Source: JAIBJN01 sp963784175 (GTDB lineage Bacteria > Actinomycetota > Thermoleophilia > Gaiellales > Gaiellaceae). From it: a stretch of 64,000 nt of DNA. Location: positions 583,062-647,061 of the forward strand of contig CAWAQJ010000014.1 in the NCBI GenBank assembly GCA_963784175.1, read 5' to 3'. Under the pieces are notes generated by a model that did no database searches, was not told the DNA's origin, and saw only the letters and a program-made list of their open reading frames with translations. Position numbers and translations under genes: made by a program. This document shows, piece after piece, positions 1 through 6,629 of the stretch. How positions within the stretch are numbered: position 1 is the stretch's first letter; every line of letters starts with the position of its first letter.

Positions 1-623
1 TTGTCGTTCTGGATGAAGTCCCAGCCGCGCGTGTCGTCGACAAACCCGTTGCCGTCGTTGTCGCCGCCGCCGGCGGGATCGTCGTTGGTCCAGATGTTCC
101 CGGCCAGGTCGGGATGGCTGTAGGCGATGCCGCTGTCGATGACAGCGACGATCACGTTCGCGCTCCCGCGTGTGCGCGTCCATGCTGCCGGCGCGTCGAT
201 GTCCTTGTCGTTCGCCTGCGAGAGGCCCCAGGTGAGGTCGAAGTCGGGATCGTTCGGAACCGTGCTCAGCTTGTAGATGTAGTTCGGCTCCGCGTAGAGC
301 ACGTCCGGGTCGCTCTCGAGCTCGGCGATTGCGGCCTCGACGGAGACCCCGTCAGCCAGGCGAACGAGCGTGGCGCCCGGGAGCCCCAGGCTCTGGACGA
401 ACTGCCCCTCGGCACTAGCGAGGGTGTTGGTCCGCGCCGCGGTCGTCGTGCCCGCGCGGAAGCGGACGATGACCTCGCCCGGCACGTACTCGGAAGACCC
501 CGCTTCGGCGCCGTGGCGCTCGAGCCCGGCGGGCGCGGGCGTGCCTGCACCCGCGCCGGATGCGCAGAAAAGGAGTATGGCCAGCGCCATGAGCGCCGGC
601 AGCCGCAGAGCCGCATTGCCCAT
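1..623 (-). CDS. Secreted subtilisin-like serine peptidase (S8), N-terminal part, cut by window edge
   Basis: About 207 residues of a secreted subtilase, running off the left edge. The protein starts at an ATG (623, minus) followed by a signal peptide (roughly residues 8-26, rich in Leu/Ala). A propeptide-like segment follows (about 40-100, containing 'VPGEVIVRF' and 'DPDVLYAEPNYIY', typical of subtilase prodomains). The catalytic domain then begins, with the Asp motif 'VIVAVIDSGI' (Asp163). The Gly/Asp-rich stretch after it and 'GWDF' also match S8 enzymes. The His and Ser of the triad lie outside the window, so activity cannot be judged. The role is probably extracellular protein degradation. 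It reads away from fabF, leaving about 50 bp after the fabF stop. Confidence 0.9.
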   Translation of the reverse strand, partial: MGNAALRLPALMALAILLFCASGAGAGTPAPAGLERHGAEAGSSEYVPGEVIVRFRAGTTTAARTNTLASAEGQFVQSLGLPGATLVRLADGVSVEAAIAELESDPDVLYAEPNYIYKLSTVPNDPDFDLTWGLSQANDKDIDAPAAWTRTRGSANVIVAVIDSGIAYSHPDLAGNIWTNDDPAGGGDNDGNGFVDDTRGWDFIQND

Positions 624-672
624 TTCGGACGAGGGATGATGCACTACTGGAAAGGAAAAGAAAAGACCCGCG

Positions 673-1911
673 TCAGTCGTCGACGCGGCCGATGAGGACG
701 CAGCCGTTGTGGCCGCCGAGCCCCATCGCGTTCGAAAGAGCCACCCGCACGTGGGCCTCGCGAGCCTCGTTCGGGACGTAGTCGAGGTCGCAGTCGGGAT
801 CAGGCTCCTCGTAGTTGATCGTCGGCGGGAGCACGCCCTCGTGAATGGCGAGCACGCACGCCATGGCCTCGATCGCCCCAGCCGCACCGAACATATGGCC
901 GAGCATCGACTTCGTCGACGAGACGGCCAGCTCGTACGCGTGGTCGCCGAAGACCTCCTTGATCGCCTGCGTCTCGGCGAGGTCGCCGAGCGGCGTCCCG
1001 GTGCCGTGGGCGTTGATGTAGTCGACCTGATTCGGATGGACGCCGGCGCGGTCGAGCGCCGCCCGCATCATCGAGACGACGCCGCCCGACTCCGGGTCGG
1101 GCTGAAGCATGTGGTGCGCGTCGTTCGAGGCCCCGTAGCCGAGGACTTCCGCGTACACGCGCGCGCCGCGTGCCCTCGCGGCCTCGAGCTCCTCGAGCAC
1201 GAAGACCGCCGCGCCCTCCGCCATGACGAAGCCCTCCCGACGTGCGTCGAACGGGCGGGCCGCCTTGGCCGCGTCCCCGTCACCTGCGGCGAGCCCTCGC
1301 ATGGAGCAGAACCCGGCGAGGATCAACGGATGGATGCAGCTTTCGGTGCCGCCTGCGATGACGGCGTCGGCGTCGCCGCGGCGGACGAGCTCGGCCGCCT
1401 CCCCCAGCGCGTGCGAGCCGGTGGCACAGGCAGAGACGACCGCGTAGTTGGGGCCGCGGAAGCCGAGCTCGATCGCCAGCTGCCCGCTCGCCGAGTCGAC
1501 GAGGACGTTGGCGAGAAAGGTCGGGGAGACGCGGTCGGGCCCGCGCTCGCGCAGGACGTCGTGCTGGCGCATGAGCTCGTTGAAGCCGCCGATGCAGTTG
1601 CCGACGATCACGCCCAGGCGCTCGGGCTCGTAGCGGTGGCCGTTCATGTCCGCGTCGGCCAGGGCCTCCTTGGCGGCCGTGAGGGCGAAGAGGACGTTGC
1701 GGTCGAACTTGCGCATCTCCTTCGGGGCCGTGGCGCCCGTCGGGTCGTAGTCCTTCACCTCGCCGGCGATCTTCACCGGGAAGTCGCTCGGATCGAACGC
1801 CTGGATCTCGGCGATCCCGCTCCGGCCCCCCGTCAGGCCCGCCCAGGTGGTCGGGAGGTCGTTGCCGAGCGGCGTGACCGCGCCCAGACCCGTGATCGCT
1901 ACGCGTCTCAT
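673..1911 (-). CDS. fabF: Beta-ketoacyl-ACP synthase II (FabF)
   Basis: A 412-residue condensing enzyme that elongates acyl-ACP with malonyl-ACP in type II fatty acid synthesis in the cytoplasm. The catalytic triad is visible: Cys162 in 'VVSACATGSH', His302 in 'NAHGTGTPLGD', and His339 in 'SMLGHMFGAAG', with the conserved Lys334 just before it. Length matches the usual ~410 residues. The N-terminus 'MRRVAITGLGAVTPLG' fixes the ATG at 1911. The gene stands alone here, not in a fab cluster with acpP or fabD. It is divergent from the DNA ligase, with about 60 bp between the starts. A polyketide KS is less likely because no other PKS genes are nearby. Confidence 0.95.
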   Translation of the reverse strand: MRRVAITGLGAVTPLGNDLPTTWAGLTGGRSGIAEIQAFDPSDFPVKIAGEVKDYDPTGATAPKEMRKFDRNVLFALTAAKEALADADMNGHRYEPERLGVIVGNCIGGFNELMRQHDVLRERGPDRVSPTFLANVLVDSASGQLAIELGFRGPNYAVVSACATGSHALGEAAELVRRGDADAVIAGGTESCIHPLILAGFCSMRGLAAGDGDAAKAARPFDARREGFVMAEGAAVFVLEELEAARARGARVYAEVLGYGASNDAHHMLQPDPESGGVVSMMRAALDRAGVHPNQVDYINAHGTGTPLGDLAETQAIKEVFGDHAYELAVSSTKSMLGHMFGAAGAIEAMACVLAIHEGVLPPTINYEEPDPDCDLDYVPNEAREAHVRVALSNAMGLGGHNGCVLIGRVDD

Positions 1912-1970
1912 TGGCCCGTTAGACGCGCCGGGTGCGCAACCGGTTTCGTCTGGCTGGCAGAATCGGCCTC

Positions 1971-3002
1971 GTGGCCGAAACGAAGACCGAGCCGGTCCCG
2001 CCCAAGAGCCTGCCGTACCCGCCGATGGAGGCGCAGCTCGTCGACGAGCTTCCGGAGGGCGACGGCTGGCAGTACGAGCCGAAATGGGACGGTTTCCGCG
2101 GGATCCTCGAGAACCTCGACGGCGAGGTGCACCTCTGGAGCCGCAACGGCCGCCCGCTTCTCCGCTACTTCCCCGAGCTCGTCGAGCTCGGCGACCGGCT
2201 GCCGAAGCGCTCGGCGCTCGACGGCGAGATCGTGATCGAGCGCGAGGGCGCCCTCGACTTCGACGCGCTCCAGATGCGGCTCCACCCGGCCGAGAGCCGC
2301 GTCCGCAAGCTCTCGGCCGAGATCCCGGCCGGGTTCGTCGTCTTCGACGTCCTGCTCTGGGACGGCAAGGACCTGCACGGGAAGCCGATCGAGGAACGGC
2401 AGAAGACGGTGCAGAAGCTGCCGTTCGACATCTCGCCCGTCACGCACGACCGAGCCGAGGCCCAGAAATGGCTCGACCGGCTCGAGGTGGCGGGCTTCGA
2501 CGGCGTCATCGCCAAGCGCCTCGGGCTGCCCTACATGCCCGGGTCGCGGGAGGCCGTCCTGAAGGTGAAGGGCGAGAGGACCGCGGACTGCGTCGTCGTC
2601 GGCGTGACCTGGAGCGAGAAGGGCACCGGCATCGCCAGCCTCGCACTCGGCCTGTGGATCGACGGCAAGCTCGTTCCCGTCGGCTCGGCGCCGGCGAGCG
2701 GCAAGAAGCGCGCGGAGATCCTCGAGCGGGTCGAGCCGCTCCTCGGCCCGAACCCCGAGCGCAAGCCGCGCGGCGCGCCCAGCCGGTGGAAGCGCGGTGT
2801 CGACCTCGAATGGAGCTCCGTGCCGCCCGAGCTCGTGGTCGAGGTGCGCTACGACAAGTGGCAGAAGGGCCGCTTTCGCCACAACGCGAGATTCCTCCGC
2901 TTCCGGCCGGACAAGGATCCCGACCAGTGCACGGTCGACCAGGTCCGCCCGCGGCCGCGCAAGGGCGACCCGACCGTCGCCGGTCTGCTCGGCCGCAAGT
3001 AG
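1971..3002 (+). CDS. ATP-dependent DNA ligase (LigC/LigD ligase-domain type)
   Basis: About 343 residues from a GTG at 1971; an in-frame ATG at 1932 would add 13 poorly conserved residues. The adenylation motif 'EPKWDGFRG' carries the nucleotidyl-accepting Lys (residue 38 from the GTG). 'DGEIV', 'GVIAKR' and 'LKVKGERTADCVVVG' match motifs III, IV and V of ATP-dependent ligases. An OB-fold C-terminal domain follows, ending in 'EVRYDKWQKGRFRH'. It seals nicks by an AMP-ligase intermediate. Stand-alone ligases of this size in actinobacteria act in repair alongside the replicative NAD-dependent LigA. No Ku or LigD polymerase/nuclease gene is adjacent. It is divergent from fabF, and the GTG may be leaderless because there is no clear ribosome-binding site. 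Confidence 0.9.
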   Translation: MAETKTEPVPPKSLPYPPMEAQLVDELPEGDGWQYEPKWDGFRGILENLDGEVHLWSRNGRPLLRYFPELVELGDRLPKRSALDGEIVIEREGALDFDALQMRLHPAESRVRKLSAEIPAGFVVFDVLLWDGKDLHGKPIEERQKTVQKLPFDISPVTHDRAEAQKWLDRLEVAGFDGVIAKRLGLPYMPGSREAVLKVKGERTADCVVVGVTWSEKGTGIASLALGLWIDGKLVPVGSAPASGKKRAEILERVEPLLGPNPERKPRGAPSRWKRGVDLEWSSVPPELVVEVRYDKWQKGRFRHNARFLRFRPDKDPDQCTVDQVRPRPRKGDPTVAGLLGRK

Positions 3003-3160
3003 ACAAACGACCTATCCTCGAATCACCCGTTAAGGGGAAGGAATGGCCCAGCCCGCGAGGGGATGATGCGTGTGCCGGCTCCCCTCACATAACCCCGGCG
3101 TCTGGCGAATGCCCGTTTCGGCTGTGCGGCTCCCTACCCCACCGAAGCGGGCTTCGTCCT

Positions 3161-3189
3161 TTGTTGGGGGCGGGAAGCACCTTGGTACC
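3161..3189 (+). promoter_or_regulatory. Candidate promoter of the tRNA-Ser pair
   Basis: TTGTTG (3161-3166) and TGGTAC (3184-3189) are separated by 17 bp and end about 12 bp before the first tRNA. This is a plausible -35/-10 pair for both tRNA genes. A short hairpin just upstream (CGAAG-CGGG-CTTCG, 3143-3156) could end ligase transcription. The rest of 3003-3160 shows nothing recognisable. Confidence 0.4.
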
Positions 3190-3201
3190 ATTGCCCGGCA
3201 C

Positions 3202-3292
3202 GGAGAAGTGGCCGAGTGGCTGAAGGCGGCGCCCTGCTAAGGCGTTAGGGGGGTGAATACCTCCCTCGAGGGTTCGAATCCCTCCTTCTCCG
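3202..3292 (+). tRNA. tRNA-Ser(GCU)
   Basis: A class II tRNA of 91 nt. The acceptor stem GGAGAAG pairs with CTTCTCC, followed by discriminator G. The T arm is GAGGG-TTCGAAT-CCCTC. The anticodon stem GCGCC/GGCGT encloses loop CTGCTAA, giving anticodon GCU at 3236-3238 (reads AGC/AGU). The long variable arm expected of serine tRNAs is present. No CCA is encoded. Confidence 0.96.
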
Positions 3293-3319
3293 CTCCGTAG
3301 CGCCCGCGCGCGAACCCGT

Positions 3320-3408
3320 GGAGGGGTGGCAGAGCGGACGAATGCGGCGGTCTCGAAAACCGTTATCCGTCGTTAGGCGGATCGAGGGTTCGAATCCCTC
3401 CCCCTCCG
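3320..3408 (+). tRNA. tRNA-Ser(CGA)
   Basis: A second class II serine tRNA of 89 nt, 27 bp after the first and probably cotranscribed. Acceptor GGAGGGG pairs with CCCCTCC, and the T arm is GAGGG-TTCGAAT-CCCTC. The anticodon loop CTCGAAA gives anticodon CGA (3354-3356), reading UCG. It has a long variable arm and no encoded CCA. Confidence 0.95.
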
Positions 3409-3485
3409 TACTCCGCCCAGAAACCTTCTGCTCTTGCGGGTTTCTCGGCACCCCGCGTTGATGTCGGCTCGCTGTTTGCTTGGCC

Positions 3486-4319
3486 CTACGCCAGCTCCGC
3501 CTGCGTTGCCACGTCGACTCCCCAGAACGACGAATGGCGGAAGGACAGTTCGAGGGCGTCGCCGCGACGGTGCGCCTCGCGTAGTAACTCGACGATGAGC
3601 CGCTCGTCGTCGGTCATCGGCTCGTACATGGGCACATGGAGCGTGACGTCCGACTCGAACCGCGCGAAGAAGAAGTGAATCGTGTTCATGCGCGTGATCC
3701 CGACGGCGAGCGGAATCTGCGGGCCGCCGAGCGGCTCGTCGGCGACGAGCCGGCGCTCCCACGCGTAGAGCGCCCGCGTCGGGTCGATCGGCACCATGTC
3801 GCTGTCGCCCGGCGGGTCCTGGCCAGGGTCCTTGCGATCGACGACCGCCCAGAGCTCGAAATGCAGCGTCGGGTCATCCGGAGCGGCCGAGACCTGGGCG
3901 ATCGGCTCGCCGGCGCCGACGAAGTCACCCTCACCGAACAGGACCCCTGTGATGTGGTTGTAGTTGGTGACGAAGCCAAGCCCCCGAGGGTGATGGTCGA
4001 TGCTCACGTTGGCCGTGTCGCCGCCCGGTTGCACCTCGACCTTCACGATGCGCCCGCTGTAGGCGGCGTAGACGCAGTTCCCTGCTTCGGAGGCGAGGTC
4101 GACGGCCTGGTGCAGGCGGTTGAAGAAAGGGACGTCTCGGCCCGTTGGATTCCCAGGATCGTCGGCGAGGATGATCTGGGTCGTGTTGCACTCCGGCGGG
4201 TCGGCGAGCGGTCTGCGCCGGAGCGAGTCGAAACGTCCGTTCTCGAGGCGCGGCTGGAGCGGCTGCTCCAGCGGCGGGCTGAACAACCAGGACTGGTGGG
4301 TGATCGGAACGAGCGGCAT
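3486..4319 (-). CDS. M23-like (lysostaphin-fold) domain protein, probably non-catalytic
   Basis: 277 residues. The central part (about 55-165) resembles the LytM/M23 metallopeptidase fold: 'HQAVDLASEAGNCVYAAYSG' has the zinc ligands His70 and Asp74, and 'TLHFELW' has His153. In active enzymes this last motif is His-x-His, with the first His catalytic. Here that position is Thr151, so peptidoglycan cleavage is doubtful and a carbohydrate- or protein-binding role is possible. No signal peptide is obvious at the N-terminus. The C-terminal ~100 residues are not recognised. It lies alone between the tRNA-Ser genes and a divergent small membrane protein. Confidence 0.65.
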   Translation of the reverse strand: MPLVPITHQSWLFSPPLEQPLQPRLENGRFDSLRRRPLADPPECNTTQIILADDPGNPTGRDVPFFNRLHQAVDLASEAGNCVYAAYSGRIVKVEVQPGGDTANVSIDHHPRGLGFVTNYNHITGVLFGEGDFVGAGEPIAQVSAAPDDPTLHFELWAVVDRKDPGQDPPGDSDMVPIDPTRALYAWERRLVADEPLGGPQIPLAVGITRMNTIHFFFARFESDVTLHVPMYEPMTDDERLIVELLREAHRRGDALELSFRHSSFWGVDVATQAELA

Positions 4320-4458
4320 GGTCTCCTCCCGCGGTGAGGGCTACGGCGACGTCCGAAGGGAGTGCGCCTTCGATGGCGAATCCGACATCAGTACAGACGC
4401 GAAGGCGGCGTGAGCTCCTTCACGACGCGGCTTGTGACGTTTCGAGAGGGAGGCAAGG

Positions 4459-4866
4459 ATGAACTCCAGAAGCATGGCAGGTTGGATCGGCTTCGCCGGG
4501 ATCATGCTGGTGATCGTCGGCGCAATCGACTTCTTTCAAGGTGTAATCGCTCTCGCCGAGGACGAGTACTTCGTCCCCACTGCGTCCGGCTTCCTGGTCG
4601 TCGACCTGACGGCGTGGGGCTGGATCATGTTGCTCTGGGGCGTGCTGCTCGTTCTCGCGGGCCTCGGGCTGGTCAGCGGCCAGGGGTGGGCACGCTGGTT
4701 CGCGATTGTGGTCGTGTCCGTGAACGTCATCGCCCAGCTCGGCTTCCTCGGCAACAGTCAGTATCCGGTCTGGTCACTGACCGTGATCGCCTTGAGCATC
4801 ACCGTGCTCTACGCCCTGACCGCGCGTTGGAGCGAGAGCACGGCCGAGATCAGCGCTCCCCGCTAG
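4459..4866 (+). CDS. DUF7144-type four-helix membrane protein
   Basis: 135 residues with four hydrophobic segments (about 8-30, 50-75, 82-100 and 105-125), resembling the small integral membrane family DUF7144 that is widespread in actinobacteria. The conserved look comes from 'GWIGFAGIMLVIVGAIDFFQG' near the start and 'WARWFAIV' in the third helix. Function is unknown. The ATG at 4459 is preceded by GGGAGGCAAGG, a good ribosome-binding site. It stands alone and converges on the methyltransferase gene across a strong hairpin. Confidence 0.8.
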   Translation: MNSRSMAGWIGFAGIMLVIVGAIDFFQGVIALAEDEYFVPTASGFLVVDLTAWGWIMLLWGVLLVLAGLGLVSGQGWARWFAIVVVSVNVIAQLGFLGNSQYPVWSLTVIALSITVLYALTARWSESTAEISAPR

Positions 4867-4882
4867 CGGGTCTCCTGGGATC

Positions 4883-4915
4883 GAGGCCGTCGCGCGACAT
4901 CTGCGCGACGGCCTC
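4883..4915. terminator. Bidirectional hairpin terminator
   Basis: A perfect 13-bp inverted repeat (GAGGCCGTCGCGC, 7-nt loop, GCGCGACGGCCTC) sits between two convergent genes ending at 4866 and 4936. No strong T-run follows on either side, as is usual for GC-rich actinobacteria. Confidence 0.8.
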
Positions 4916-4935
4916 TCCCCATCAGCGAGGTCGCG

Positions 4936-5676
4936 TCACGCCGGAAGACGCCGGGCGGTCCACGTCGCACGCAGCGTCGAGGCGTCCGCCGGCCGGTGCG
5001 TGTACTCCTCGCCGACCGCCGTTACCGCGAAACCCGCGTCCTCGAGGGCCGCACGGACATCGGCATCCGCGTGGAAGTACTGCCGGTGCCGCTCGCGAAA
5101 GGGCCGGCCGTCGTCGGGCCGGGTCAGATCGATGCTGGTGTCGCACGTGCGGGCGCCGGGATCGACGACGCTGCTGATCACGAACTCGTTCCCGGCCGAT
5201 TCCCCCGAGACGACGGGGTTCGTGATGGTGAACTCCATCATCCCGTCGGTGTGGAGGTCGAAGACGAGCCATCCGGCAGGCCGAAGCCGGTGGGCCACCT
5301 CGGCGATCGTCGATCGCAACTCGTCCGGAGCGAGGTAGTTGAGACCGTCGAACGTGCAGACCACCGCGTCGAAGACACCTTCTACCGACAGGTCGGGGAG
5401 CGTCATCCGGCGCAACGCCGTTTCGGGGCCGAGGCGCTCACGAGCGATTGCCAGCATCGCGTCGGAGGCGTCGACGCCGACGACCCGGTAGCCCCGTGCG
5501 ATCAGCTCGTCCGCGAGGAGCCCGGTGCCGCAGCAGAGATCGAGCACGGTCCGTACGCCCTCCGGATCGGCACTCCAGAGCTCATCGAGGAACGAAGCCC
5601 ACAGGCCATGGCAGGGGTCGATGACGATCTCGTCGTAGAGCCCTGCCAGCCGCGAGTACGCCTCGACCTGTCTCAC
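4936..5676 (-). CDS. Class I SAM-dependent methyltransferase
   Basis: 246 residues. Motif I, 'VLDLCCGTG' (44-52), and motif post-I, 'VVGVDASDAML', bind S-adenosylmethionine; 'DAVVCTFDGLNYL' is the motif II region. 'YSRLAGLYDEIV' at the N-terminus and the family length fit small-molecule methyltransferases of the Methyltransf_11/25 type. The substrate cannot be told from the sequence. The start is only about 20 bp from the stop of the SHOCT-like gene on the same strand, so the genes may be cotranscribed (DUF6325, SHOCT, methyltransferase). A hairpin terminator lies just past its stop. Confidence 0.85.
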   Translation of the reverse strand: MRQVEAYSRLAGLYDEIVIDPCHGLWASFLDELWSADPEGVRTVLDLCCGTGLLADELIARGYRVVGVDASDAMLAIARERLGPETALRRMTLPDLSVEGVFDAVVCTFDGLNYLAPDELRSTIAEVAHRLRPAGWLVFDLHTDGMMEFTITNPVVSGESAGNEFVISSVVDPGARTCDTSIDLTRPDDGRPFRERHRQYFHADADVRAALEDAGFAVTAVGEEYTHRPADASTLRATWTARRLPA

Positions 5677-5697
5677 AGGTCCCGGGTGCGGTCCGGG

Positions 5698-5965
5698 TCA
5701 GATTCCGAGGATCTTGGCCTTGGCGGCCGCGAACTCCTCGTCGGTAAGCACGCCCTGGGAGTGAAGCTGCGCCAGGTTCGCGAGCTTCGCGCTGTCGTCT
5801 TCCTCCGCGGGCGCGGCCGCCTGCGCGGGGCGGCGCCTGCTCCTGGTATTGCTGCGCGTCCTGCTCGGCATACTTGGCGTTCTGACGACGTGCCACGCGC
5901 CCGGACACGGCGGTGGCGGTTCCCGCGACGACGGCGGTTCGGGTTGCCATACGGAGAAGTCCCAT
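5698..5965 (-). pseudogene. SHOCT-domain small protein, frameshifted
   Basis: The N-terminal frame starts at 5965 (MGLLRMATRTAVVAGTATAV...) and the C-terminal frame ends in a clear SHOCT domain ('KLANLAQLHSQGVLTDEEF'). They are in different frames. Removing one C from the CCCC run (GGGG at 5827-5830 on the plus strand) joins them into an uninterrupted 88-residue protein: a membrane-proximal N-terminus, a Gln/Ala linker, then SHOCT. SHOCT domains are short C-terminal helical modules often used in oligomerisation. It sits directly downstream of DUF6325, a pairing I recall from other actinobacteria. It may be a sequencing insertion rather than real decay. Confidence 0.75.
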
Positions 5966-5996
5966 GTCGTTTCCTCTCGATCTCGAAGGGGTGGGG

Positions 5997-6407
5997 TTAG
6001 CTTGCCTCGAACGCTTCCACGACGTCGACCGGGATCCGGATCGAGTCGATCAACACGGCGTCCGCAGCCTGGAGGGCGTCGACCACTTTGCCGACCCAGA
6101 GGTTCTCGAACGCGATCAGGAGGGCCGAGCTGTTGGACGGGAGGTCGTCGCTGACCTCCTCGGCATCCTCGGGCCCCAACGCGCCCGCCTGAGCGACATC
6201 GATGGCGACGAAGGCTGCGCCCTCCTCGTCGATGTCCTCCGCCTCGAGCGTCGTCACGACTCCGTCTGCGTCCTTCATCACGAAGAGAAGGTCGAGCACT
6301 CGGATCGTGCCGTTCTCTACGAGCTCCATGATCGCCGGGGCGATCCGTCCGCTGAACTTGTTGCCCGGAAAGCCGATGATGTATACGTCGACGGGGCCTA
6401 CTGCCAT
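5997..6407 (-). CDS. DUF6325 family protein
   Basis: 136 residues, acidic. 'GPVDVYIIGFPGNKFSGRI' at the N-terminus and 'NSSALLIAFENLWVGKV' in the C-terminal half are typical of the DUF6325 (DUF1269-related) family, for which no function is established. The family often neighbours a SHOCT protein, as here. The ATG at 6407 has GGAGA upstream (reading minus). A possible -10 (TATACT, minus, 6507-6502) lies about 95 bp upstream in the divergent intergenic region shared with the LuxR regulator. Confidence 0.8.
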   Translation of the reverse strand: MAVGPVDVYIIGFPGNKFSGRIAPAIMELVENGTIRVLDLLFVMKDADGVVTTLEAEDIDEEGAAFVAIDVAQAGALGPEDAEEVSDDLPSNSSALLIAFENLWVGKVVDALQAADAVLIDSIRIPVDVVEAFEAS

Positions 6408-6501
6408 GATCTCTCCTTGTCCGGGGGGACGGCGCTCCCAGCTGAGGACGTGCGCGAAGCGGATCCGAGGCCTTTGAGCGCGCCTTCTCGTTCCGAGCGC
6501 G

Positions 6502-6507
6502 AGTATA
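6502..6507 (-). promoter_or_regulatory. Candidate -10 element for the DUF6325-SHOCT operon
   Basis: TATACT on the minus strand in the 222-bp divergent region 6408-6629. No convincing -35 is visible 16-18 bp upstream; the sequence there is a GCC repeat. The other side of the region holds the start of the LuxR gene and shows no clear promoter. Confidence 0.35.
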
Positions 6508-6629
6508 CGCCGCCGCCGCCGCTCGCCCGCAGGGTGACATCTCGATCCGGCGCTGACCTCGCCGAGGCTGCACGCAGCAGCTCGTGAGCTTCCTCACGGG
6601 CGTTCCGGGACTTAGCATGCTCCCGGGAG

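Noticed and set aside
3245..3451. Minus-strand frame over the two tRNA-Ser genes
   Set aside because: It is the known false gene type produced by reading the antisense of serine tRNAs ('GEGFEPS', 'RRRDSNPR'). The tRNAs explain the sequence.
5820..5835. Programmed +1 frameshift in the SHOCT gene
   Set aside because: No slippery codon with stop or downstream stimulator was seen, and three other genes show the same kind of insertion, so an artefact is simpler.
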